A stretch of DNA of 9,204 nt, taken from positions 2,852 through 12,055 of the forward strand of contig PMBV01000492.1 in NCBI GenBank assembly GCA_003153055.1. The letters run 5' to 3'. Below, one piece after another: positions 1 through 7,934 of this stretch. Positions within the stretch are counted from its first letter, which is position 1, and every line of letters starts with the position of its first letter. The translations under genes and the position numbers were made by a program. The DNA comes from Myxococcales bacterium. GTDB lineage: Bacteria > Myxococcota > Myxococcia > Myxococcales > Myxococcaceae. Below the pieces are notes generated by a model. That model worked only from the letters and a program-made list of their open reading frames with translations, had not been told where the DNA came from and made no database searches.

Positions 1-690
1 ATGTCGCCTTTGGAGATGCGGTCGACGTAGGTGGCGGCGACGTTCAAGGGCCCGATGACGGCGTCGAGAGTCTCATTGATGCCTCCGACCATGTCTTTGA
101 AGGCGAACTCGAATTTGCCCGTGTTGGCTCGGGTGGCGAGCTTGCCTGCCAACGCCGCCTCGACGAGCGTCATGATCTCCGCCTGAATAGACTGGAGGCT
201 GGCTTTGACGCCGTCGATGGCGTCGGTGATTTGCTTCTTCTTGCCGGGCAGCCGGTCCATGTCGTCTGAGAAGTCACCCTTGGCGTACTTCTTCACCACT
301 TCGACCACCCGCATCTTGACCGAGATGTGCGAGGCGACCAGGGTGTTGATGCCCTTCGCCATGACGGAGAAGGCGCCGGGGAAGCGCTCGGCTGCGATGG
401 CGTCGTCGATGAAGCCCTGGTTGTGCCTGGCCGACATCTCTTGCTGTACCGCGGCGAAGCCGGTGAATATCTCGATGAGCGCGTTGAGGTTGGTTTTGAT
501 GGTGTTGAAGTCGCCGTTGTACGTGTCGGTGATCTTCGGGGGCACGTCGCCCTTGGAGATGCGATCGACGTAGGTGGCCGCCATGGTCAAGGGAGTGATG
601 ACCGAGTCGAGCGTCTCGTTGACACCCTTGACGATGGCCTGGAAGTCACCCTGGTGCTTGCTCGCGTCGGCACGGGTGGCGAGCTTCCCC
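1..690 (-). repeat. 543-nt (181-residue) tandem super-repeat within the receptor gene
   Basis: Two in-frame copies are visible. One contains KLATRAD, GVNETLDSVI and ATYVDRISKGD (K275 to D321). The other contains KLATRAN, GINETLDAVI and ATYVDRISKGD (K456 to D502). The KLATRA lysines are exactly 181 residues apart. At DNA level the stretches near 1-100 and 544-640 are clearly alike. Each super-repeat holds two HAMP-like units about 90 residues long. The second copy is cut by the window edge, so more copies may follow. Confidence 0.85.
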
Positions 691-1508
691 TCCACCGCGG
701 CCTTCGACAGCATTCGAGTCTCGGCGGACATCGAAGAAATCGCCTCGGACATGCGCTTCATCGCTGAGAAGAGGCTGGTGGTGTCAGTTGATTCGACCCG
801 AATCTCCGACGACAGGTCGCCTTTGGCGATGCGATTGGCGATCTCGGTCGCCAGGGCCGGCTCTCCGCCGAGCTGCTTCATCAAGAACCGCCCGATGTAG
901 TAACCAAAGCCACCCAGGACCATCAGGGTGAGAAGGGATGCGATCAACGACTGGGTCACCGCCGCCGAGCGAATGGCCACCGCGTCGCTGCTCGCTTTTG
1001 TGCCCAGCCCGACGTTGTACTGGAAGTAGTCGGAGAGGGACTCATCGAGCTTTTTGCCGGTGGCATAGAGCGGGGGGAGCAGGTCTCTGGCCTCGTCCTT
1101 CTTGAGGGCGCGGGACATCGCCAAGGCTGGCGGCATGCCGGCCTCGTAGTCTCTGAGCAGGCTCGAGATCTGCTCGAAGCGCCGCCGATCCTCACCGTCG
1201 ACGATGGTCGGCTCGTAGTCCTTGAGGCCCGCGTGGGCCATGGCGAGCGTCGTCTCGAGCTTCCTATCGAGCTCAGCCACCTTGGCCGCGTCGGTCCCGA
1301 AGAGAATGTGCCGGTAAATGGTGATTCGGGTATCCGACACTCCGATGGAGACCTTGTGGAGCGCCGCCAGCGCCGGTGCCGTGTTCTCGTTGCCGAAGTT
1401 AGCGGCGGCGAAGACTCGCTCGGCCTGGTACACCCCGATGCCCGCGACCAGCGCGAGCCCGAGCGCCGACCCGCCCACCAATAGATAGATTCTCTGTGAG
1501 ACGGTCAT
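1..1508 (-). CDS. Methyl-accepting chemotaxis protein, N-terminal 502 codons (3' end outside window)
   Basis: Transmembrane receptor expected to feed the divergently encoded CheA. The ATG is at 1508-1506, with an AAGGAGT ribosome-binding site (forward 1514-1520) 5 nt upstream. A short positively charged N-terminus (MTVSQRIYLL) leads into TM1 (about residues 8-27). A helical, presumably periplasmic region (about 30-183) resembles the 4HB_MCP sensor, and TM2 lies at about 184-207. A canonical HAMP follows (about 207-260, IAKGDLSSEI). After that come HAMP-like units whose KGD motif recurs at K229, K319, K410 and K500. No methylation helices or signalling hairpin are in view because the gene leaves the window still in frame, so a multi-HAMP histidine kinase cannot be excluded. 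Receptor is preferred because of the neighbouring cheA. The ligand is unknown. A sigma-54-type promoter lies just upstream. Confidence 0.85.
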   Translation of the reverse strand, partial: MTVSQRIYLLVGGSALGLALVAGIGVYQAERVFAAANFGNENTAPALAALHKVSIGVSDTRITIYRHILFGTDAAKVAELDRKLETTLAMAHAGLKDYEPTIVDGEDRRRFEQISSLLRDYEAGMPPALAMSRALKKDEARDLLPPLYATGKKLDESLSDYFQYNVGLGTKASSDAVAIRSAAVTQSLIASLLTLMVLGGFGYYIGRFLMKQLGGEPALATEIANRIAKGDLSSEIRVESTDTTSLFSAMKRMSEAISSMSAETRMLSKAAVEGKLATRADASKHQGDFQAIVKGVNETLDSVITPLTMAATYVDRISKGDVPPKITDTYNGDFNTIKTNLNALIEIFTGFAAVQQEMSARHNQGFIDDAIAAERFPGAFSVMAKGINTLVASHISVKMRVVEVVKKYAKGDFSDDMDRLPGKKKQITDAIDGVKASLQSIQAEIMTLVEAALAGKLATRANTGKFEFAFKDMVGGINETLDAVIGPLNVAATYVDRISKGD

Positions 1509-1513
1509 TCGGT

Positions 1514-1520
1514 ACTCCTT
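1514..1520 (-). promoter_or_regulatory. Ribosome-binding site of the receptor gene
   Basis: On the minus strand this reads AAGGAGT, 5 nt before the ATG at 1508. It is the strongest Shine-Dalgarno sequence in the window and fixes the receptor start. Confidence 0.85.
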
Positions 1521-1549
1521 GGGGTCGAAGCTGCACGGAGTTGCCGGAA

Positions 1550-1565
1550 AGCAAGAGCCCTGCCA
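1550..1565 (-). promoter_or_regulatory. Sigma-54 (RpoN) -24/-12 promoter for the receptor gene
   Basis: The minus strand reads TGGCAGGGCTCTTGCT. This matches the consensus TGGCACG-N4-TTGCW at every fixed position except C to G at the sixth base. The -24 GG and -12 GC are intact and 12 nt apart as required. The predicted transcript start is near 1539, giving a leader of about 30 nt that includes the AAGGAGT site at 1514-1520. The geometry to the start codon is ideal. If real, transcription needs an AAA+ enhancer-binding protein. Found by eye, not by a scored search. Confidence 0.65.
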
Positions 1566-1632
1566 CGGCACTCGAGGTTGATCTCACGGCGGCCCGACCC
1601 GGTAGCCGACGCCCCGCAGGCGGGTATCGCTC

Positions 1633-1680
1633 GACTCCGATGTGCGTTTTACCCCAGCCGCAGGTCATCGAATCGGAGTC
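1633..1680. repeat. 9-bp inverted repeat, possible activator-binding site
   Basis: GACTCCGAT (1633-1641) and ATCGGAGTC (1672-1680) are perfect inverted copies separated by 30 nt. The centre lies about 118 nt upstream of the predicted sigma-54 transcript start of the receptor gene, inside the range usual for enhancer-binding-protein sites. It also lies upstream of the divergent operon. Binding is inference; the symmetry is directly visible. Confidence 0.4.
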
Positions 1681-1698
1681 AGCACGGCCTTCACCACG

Positions 1699-1714
1699 TG
1701 GCGCGGATCTTGGA
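1699..1714 (+). promoter_or_regulatory. Weak sigma-54-like element facing the STAS-cheY-cheA operon
   Basis: The plus strand reads TGGCGCGGATCTTGGA, resembling TGGCACG-N4-TTGCA with correct -24/-12 spacing. The functionally important C of the -12 GC is G here, and the A of the -24 block is G. The predicted start would be near 1725, about 80 nt before the STAS gene. Given the -12 mismatch it may be non-functional or chance. No better plus-strand promoter was recognised in this intergenic region. Confidence 0.25.
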
Positions 1715-1805
1715 AGCAGAAGTCCCGACGAAACGGTTCCGCGCCGTTACGTATGTTTTGGGCTTTTGGCGCCGCGAACCTGCGAGCCATCAGAGAGGAT
1801 CGGAT

Positions 1806-2102
1806 ATGGCCATCAGTTTGCCGAGTACCCTTGGCGTCGGGCAGGTGGTGCAGCTCCGTGAGGTGCTGCTCAAAGCCTTGGAGGCTGAGCGCGATCTCGA
1901 GCTCGATGCGCGAGGCGTCGAGGAGGTCGACGTGGCCGGCCTCCAGCTCGTCGAGGCCGCTTCACGGAGTGCCGTGGGTCGGGGCGGGGTGATTCGTTTC
2001 GTACCCGGAGGGCGGGGCGCTCTCGAGACTGTCGCGCTGGGTGCAGGGCTGCGCCTGACCGAAGACCCGCTGCTGTGGAGGGAGATTGACCATGGGAGCT
2101 AA
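1806..2102 (+). CDS. STAS-domain protein of a chemosensory operon (98 aa)
   Basis: Small single-domain protein of the STAS (anti-sigma-factor antagonist-like) fold, of the kind often encoded beside cheY and cheA, probably as an adaptor or regulator of the signalling complex. The ATG at 1806 is preceded by GAGAGGAT; the frame is open further upstream but that stretch does not look like STAS. The core pattern is a beta strand ending LELDARGVEEVDVAGLQLV (residues 31-49), matching the usual D-x-x-G-L-x-L helix start. The serine phosphorylated in SpoIIAA-type antagonists corresponds to A44 (D42-V43-A44-G45), so this protein is probably not controlled by serine phosphorylation. Its end overlaps cheY by 11 nt, suggesting translational coupling. 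The partner is unknown. Confidence 0.75.
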   Translation: MAISLPSTLGVGQVVQLREVLLKALEAERDLELDARGVEEVDVAGLQLVEAASRSAVGRGGVIRFVPGGRGALETVALGAGLRLTEDPLLWREIDHGS

Positions 2103-2460
2103 GAAGATCCTCGCGGCCGACGACTCGTTGAGCCTGAGGCAGGTGGTGAAGTTGGTGCTGACCGAGGCCGGGTACGAGGTCGTCGAGGCGGTCGACGGCA
2201 AGGACGCCCTGACCAAGCTGGGGAACACCCCCATGAATTTGATCATGACCGACCTCAACATGCCCAACCTCGATGGCGTGGGCTTCATCAAGGCGGTGCG
2301 GGCGAACCCGGTACACCGGCTGACCCCCATACTGATGGTGACGACCGAGTCGGCCGACGAGAAGAAGCAGGCCGGGAAGTCCGCGGGGGCGACGGGCTGG
2401 GTGGTGAAGCCGTTTAGTCCTGACCAGCTTCTGGCCGTGGTGAAGAAGCTGATTCGCTGA
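2092..2460 (+). CDS. cheY: CheY-type single-domain response regulator (122 aa)
   Basis: Receiver domain with no output domain, expected to accept phosphate from the CheA encoded next to it. Visible hallmarks: acidic pair D10/D11, phospho-acceptor D54 (IMTDLNMPNLDG), switch threonine T84 (MVTTES) and K106 (VVKPFSPDQL). The usual aromatic switch position before the lysine is W103. The ATG at 2092 is chosen because GGAGGGAGA (2077-2085) lies 6-7 nt upstream and the protein then begins like typical receivers (MGAKKILAADDS). A TTG two codons earlier is less likely. It overlaps the STAS gene by 11 nt and precedes cheA by 14 nt. Whether it acts on a motor, on gene expression or as a phosphate sink cannot be told. 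Confidence 0.92.
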   Translation: MGAKKILAADDSLSLRQVVKLVLTEAGYEVVEAVDGKDALTKLGNTPMNLIMTDLNMPNLDGVGFIKAVRANPVHRLTPILMVTTESADEKKQAGKSAGATGWVVKPFSPDQLLAVVKKLIR

Positions 2461-2474
2461 CGAGGGGACCCAAC

Positions 2475-4625
2475 ATGGCCATCAATCTCGATCAACTCTC
2501 GTCGGTCTACCGAGAGGAAGCCTCGGAGCGCCTCGACGAGCTGGAAGAGACGCTGCTCGAGCTCGAGAAGGCGCCCGACGATCTCGAGCTGGTGGGCCAA
2601 GCCTTCCGAGCGATGCACACCATCAAGGGCTCGGGCGCGATGTTCGGGTTCGATGAGGTCGCCCGATTCACTCACGAGCTCGAGACCGTCTTCGATCGCG
2701 TGCGCAACGGCGCCATTCCCGTGACCCCCGAGCTGATCGGCATCGCGCTGCGCTCGAAGGATCTCATCCGCGCGATGGTGGAGGGCCTGGGTGCCGAGGG
2801 CGAGGGAGAGCGTGCCGCGGTGGTGGCGCAGCTCAAGACCGTCGCGGGAGCCACCACCACCAAGCCGGCCACCCCAGTCGCGGCGCCCGCCAAGCCCGAG
2901 CCGGCTCCGGCGCCCAAGGCCCTCTCGCGGAGCTACCGGGTTCGCTTTCGCCCGTCGCGCGAAATTCTCCAAGACGGCACCAACCCACTGGGTCTGCTCG
3001 ACGAGCTGAGAGCCCTCGGGCCCTGCGAGGTGGTGGCGCACGCGCGCGCGGTGCCGCCGCTCGAGTCGCTCGAGCCCGAGACCTGCTACCTGGCGTGGGA
3101 CGTCATCGTCACCACCGACAAGGGTGAGAACGCCATCAAAGACGTGTTCATCTTCGTCGAGGGCCGCAGCGAGGTGACGGTCGAGCTGGTCGACGACGGA
3201 GCCGCCGACGCTGGAGCGAACAAGAAGCTGGGGGAGATCCTCGTCGACCGGAAGGACGTGAAGGTCGAGGAGCTCACGGAGGCCCTCCAGTCGCAGAAGA
3301 AGATCGGCGAGGTCCTGGTCGAGAAGGGCGTCGTGTCGCCCGAAAGCGTCGAGGCCGCGGCGGTCGAGCAGCGCGTCGTGCGCGAGGTGAGAGAGAAGCG
3401 AGCGGCCCACGCGCCCAAGGACGAGGCGAGCAGCATTCGCGTCGCCGCGGCCAAGCTCGACTCGCTGGTCGATCTGGTGGGTGAGCTCGTCATCGCCCAG
3501 GCCCGTCTCGGGCAAATCGCCTTGAACCGCGATGACCCCGAGCTGCTCAGCATCGCCGAGGTGGTGGAGCGGCTCGCGGCGAACCTGCGCGACAACACCC
3601 TCAACATTCGCATGGTGCCGATCGGCACGACCTTCGCTCGGTTCAAGCGGTTGGTGCATGACCTGTCGGCTGATTTGGGCAAGGAGATCGAGCTCGTCAC
3701 CGATGGAGCCGAGACCGAGCTGGACAAGACCGTCATCGAGCGGCTCGGTGACCCACTGGTGCACTTGATTCGCAACTGCTGCGACCACGCCATCGAGCCG
3801 CCGGCCGACCGGGTCGCCGCCGGCAAACCAGCCAAGGGCACCGTGCAGCTCAAGGCCTACTATTCGGGCGCCAGCGTGCTCCTCGAGATTCACGACGATG
3901 GGCGCGGGCTCGACACCAAGGCCATCAGGGCCAAGGCGGTGCAGAAGGGCCTCATCGACGAGACCGCGCGGTTGAGCGAGCGTGAGCTGTTCGGGCTCAT
4001 CTTCCTGCCGGGGTTCTCCACCGCCAAGCAGGTGTCGAGCGTCTCGGGGCGAGGCGTGGGGCTCGACGTCGTCAAGCGCTCCATCGGGGGGCTCAGGGGC
4101 TCCATCGAGCTGGACAGCGAGCCGGGGAAGGGCACCACCTTCACCCTCAAGCTGCCGCTCACGCTGGCGATCATCGACGGGCTGTTGGTCTCGGTGGGTG
4201 ACGGTCGCTATGTGTTGCCCATGTCGCTGGTGGAGGAGTGCGTGGAGCTCACGGCCCAAGACGTGGACCGCTCCAATGGCAATCAATTCGCCTCGGTGCG
4301 CGGTGAGCTGGTGCCATACGTACGGCTCCGAGACTGGTTTGGTGTCGAGGGCGAGCGCCCACCCATCGAGCAGATCGCCATCGCCACCACTGACGGGGCC
4401 CGCTTCGGCGTAGTGGTCGACCAGGTCATCGGGCAGCACCAGACGGTCATCAAGACGCTCGGCACCATGTACAAAGATGTGGAGGGGCTCTCGGGCGCCA
4501 CCATTCTCGGAGACGGCGCGGTGGCGTTGATCGTCGACCTGGGGCGTCTGGTGCGGCTGAGCACCTCCACCCATCACCTCGGCGCGGGTCAAGGCTTGCC
4601 GAGCGAAGCGGTGGCGATGGCGTAG
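2475..4625 (+). CDS. cheA: Chemotaxis histidine kinase CheA (716 aa)
   Basis: Cytoplasmic kinase that autophosphorylates in response to receptor state and passes phosphate to CheY. The start at 2475 has GAGGGGA 6 nt upstream. Domains in order: Hpt/P1 (about 1-105) with phospho-acceptor H48 in MHTIKGSGAMFGF; an Ala/Pro linker (about 125-150); a P2-like domain (about 153-242); a linker with two LGE-x-LV repeats (about 250-310); P3 dimerisation helices (about 319-385); P4 kinase with N-box H430-LIRNCCDHAIE, G1 DDGRGLD (474-480), F-box FLPGFSTA and G2 GRGVGLDVV (525-533); and P5, CheW-like (about 562-700). All ATP-binding motifs are intact, so it should be active. The cluster has no cheW in view, so coupling protein must come from elsewhere or from beyond the left edge. 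Confidence 0.95.
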   Translation: MAINLDQLSSVYREEASERLDELEETLLELEKAPDDLELVGQAFRAMHTIKGSGAMFGFDEVARFTHELETVFDRVRNGAIPVTPELIGIALRSKDLIRAMVEGLGAEGEGERAAVVAQLKTVAGATTTKPATPVAAPAKPEPAPAPKALSRSYRVRFRPSREILQDGTNPLGLLDELRALGPCEVVAHARAVPPLESLEPETCYLAWDVIVTTDKGENAIKDVFIFVEGRSEVTVELVDDGAADAGANKKLGEILVDRKDVKVEELTEALQSQKKIGEVLVEKGVVSPESVEAAAVEQRVVREVREKRAAHAPKDEASSIRVAAAKLDSLVDLVGELVIAQARLGQIALNRDDPELLSIAEVVERLAANLRDNTLNIRMVPIGTTFARFKRLVHDLSADLGKEIELVTDGAETELDKTVIERLGDPLVHLIRNCCDHAIEPPADRVAAGKPAKGTVQLKAYYSGASVLLEIHDDGRGLDTKAIRAKAVQKGLIDETARLSERELFGLIFLPGFSTAKQVSSVSGRGVGLDVVKRSIGGLRGSIELDSEPGKGTTFTLKLPLTLAIIDGLLVSVGDGRYVLPMSLVEECVELTAQDVDRSNGNQFASVRGELVPYVRLRDWFGVEGERPPIEQIAIATTDGARFGVVVDQVIGQHQTVIKTLGTMYKDVEGLSGATILGDGAVALIVDLGRLVRLSTSTHHLGAGQGLPSEAVAMA

Positions 4626-4649
4626 CGTCTCGGCGCTTCGGCCTCGAAT

Positions 4650-4684
4650 TCGGTGGGCTGGGCTGAGTACGCTTCGGCCCACCG

Positions 4685-4685
<1 letters not shown>
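4650..4685. terminator. 9-bp hairpin between cheA and the acyl-CoA dehydrogenase gene
   Basis: TCGGTGGGC (4650-4658) pairs perfectly with GCCCACCGA (4677-4685) around an 18-nt loop. There is no U-tract, so it is not a classical intrinsic terminator. The 3' arm ends on the first base of the next gene's ATG, and no convincing Shine-Dalgarno sequence precedes that ATG. It may attenuate read-through from cheA or hide the start codon. Confidence 0.4.
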
Positions 4686-6448
<1,763 letters not shown>

Positions 6449-6484
6449 GCGGCAGTGGGCTGGCCTCGGCCGGTGGCGGCAGGC

Positions 6485-7903
6485 ATGCTCCGGCTCACTG
6501 CAATGAGATGGTGTCCCAACTCGAGCTGCCCGTTCGCGCGGAAGTTCCTTCGTCCTGCCGAGTATGCCGACTCCGCGGTGACGTGCTCCGACTGCGGAGC
6601 GACGTTGAGTGAGCGCCCTCCCAAGGTGCGGGCCGAGGGGAGCGATGCCGTGCAGCGCCTGCTGGTGACGCTGGGGTGCGGGCTCGGGCTCGGAGTGCTC
6701 CATCGGCTCTCGGTGTTCGGCCTGCCGCGGGCCGAGGACGCCGGCATTCCACTGCTCCCGGTGGCGTTGGCGCCCTTCATGACTGCCTTTGTCCTCGTGG
6801 AGCTGGTCGCGTTCGCGGTGCCAGCGCTGCGAGTCGTGCGGGTCGGGGGCGCTGAGCGACGGCGCGGGCTGGATCGCACGGCCTGGGCAGTGGGCGGTGG
6901 GCTCCTGGTCGTGCAGTTGCTTGGCCTTCAGCGCTCACTCGCCGAGACCATGGTCCCTGAGCCATGGAGTCTGTGGGCCCAGTGGCTCGCGGCAGAGGGC
7001 GCGATGCTGGGGCTCGCGGTGGTCGCCTCGCGCCGAGGGCTGGGCAGCGGCTGGGGCCTCTTGCTGGGCGTCGGCGGCGTTGACCAGCTCATCGGGCCGG
7101 TCGCCGTCGCCTCCCGCGCACTGGCCAACGGGGCGATCAGCCCGGGAGTGGTGTTGCTGCCGGGAGTGATGGTCTCCGCTGCGGCCGTGTGGTCTCTGTG
7201 GTTGTCTCGCGCGTCGCGGGCGTGGGGCCCGGGGAAGCCCTCGACCACGCCCTTTCCCGTCTCGACGACGAGCCCCTGGGCGCTCGGCGGAGTTGTTGCT
7301 TCGGTGCCCGTCACGCTGCAGAGCTGGTTCGACTGGGGCGGCCTCCCTCAGGCCCTGAGCCGGTCTCCGGTGTTCTACGGCGCCCTCGAGGCCTTCGTCG
7401 CCTTCGTCTGTGCGCTGGTCCTCGGGGTGCTGTTCTTTCGTCCGGCGCTGGTGGCGCAACTCTGGGCGAGGTGGAGCCCTGGAGTCGACGTGGAGGCGGT
7501 GACCGCGGCGGCGCGCTCGCTGTTGCCCAGGGCGCTCCTGGTGTCCATGGCTGTCCTCATCGGAGTGCCGGTGGTGCTCCTGGTGCTGGGTGGCTCCTTC
7601 CCCTCGGGCACGCTGTTCCTGATGAGCGCCGTCGTTGTCGCGCTCGTCGCGGCGGATCTCTTCGACGAGTTTCAAGTGGTCAGGCGCGTGGGTCCGCTCG
7701 TCAACGTGTGGGAGCTCCAACGCACCGCCGAGGTCGAGCCCATGGTGCGGGCGATGGCCGAGCAGGGCGTCGAGGCCTACCCGCGGGCCTTCGGTGCTCG
7801 CAGCACGCAGCAGTTCTTCGCCCCGTGGATGCCCGTGTGCATCTTGGTTCCGAAGTCGCAGGAGGCCGTCGCCCGCGCGTTCATCGCGAGCCGGGTCGGG
7901 TGA
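6485..7903 (+). CDS. Zinc ribbon - SecY-like membrane protein - DUF2007-like fusion (472 aa)
   Basis: Polytopic inner-membrane protein of unknown role. The N-terminus holds a zinc-ribbon pattern, C10-x4-C15 and C34-x2-C37. The central part (about 55-395) follows SecY motif by motif: a TM1-like segment ending RLSVFGLP, LAPFMTAFVLVELV for TM2, GGAERRR (121-127) for the loop EGESGRR, RRGLGSGWG (183-191) for ERGIGNGIS, a TM8-like segment ending LFFRP (316-320), and GTLFLMSAVVVALVAADLF for TM10. The region between TM1 and TM2 (plug) and the large cytosolic loops are much shorter than in SecY. The C-terminus (about 406-472, VNVWELQRTAEVEPMVRAM ... ILVPKSQE) resembles DUF2007. The start at 6485 is preceded by GGTGG (6472-6476) 8 nt upstream; GTG 6455 and ATG 6503 are alternatives. 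Homology is read by eye from remembered E. coli SecY; function is not inferred. Confidence 0.65.
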   Translation: MLRLTAMRWCPNSSCPFARKFLRPAEYADSAVTCSDCGATLSERPPKVRAEGSDAVQRLLVTLGCGLGLGVLHRLSVFGLPRAEDAGIPLLPVALAPFMTAFVLVELVAFAVPALRVVRVGGAERRRGLDRTAWAVGGGLLVVQLLGLQRSLAETMVPEPWSLWAQWLAAEGAMLGLAVVASRRGLGSGWGLLLGVGGVDQLIGPVAVASRALANGAISPGVVLLPGVMVSAAAVWSLWLSRASRAWGPGKPSTTPFPVSTTSPWALGGVVASVPVTLQSWFDWGGLPQALSRSPVFYGALEAFVAFVCALVLGVLFFRPALVAQLWARWSPGVDVEAVTAAARSLLPRALLVSMAVLIGVPVVLLVLGGSFPSGTLFLMSAVVVALVAADLFDEFQVVRRVGPLVNVWELQRTAEVEPMVRAMAEQGVEAYPRAFGARSTQQFFAPWMPVCILVPKSQEAVARAFIASRVG

Positions 7904-7934
7904 GGTCGAGCGTCTCTACCGCCGCCACCCGACC
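7894..7934. terminator. Convergent 9-bp hairpin, possible bidirectional terminator
   Basis: GGTCGGGTG (7894-7902) and CACCCGACC (7926-7934) form a perfect GC-rich stem with a 23-nt loop, exactly between two converging reading frames. It overlaps the stop codon of the SecY-like gene (TGA 7901-7903). No T-run follows on either side, so termination is plausible by position only. Confidence 0.4.

Noticed and set aside
1765..1785. Second sigma-54-like string TGGCGCC...CTGC on the plus strand
   Set aside because: Spacing between the GG and GC elements is two bases too long, which sigma-54 does not tolerate.
1578..1805. Upstream in-frame extension of the STAS gene from an ATG at 1578
   Set aside because: The extension would run through the divergent promoter region, lacks STAS-like sequence and is rich in Arg/Pro; the ATG at 1806 has its own ribosome-binding site.
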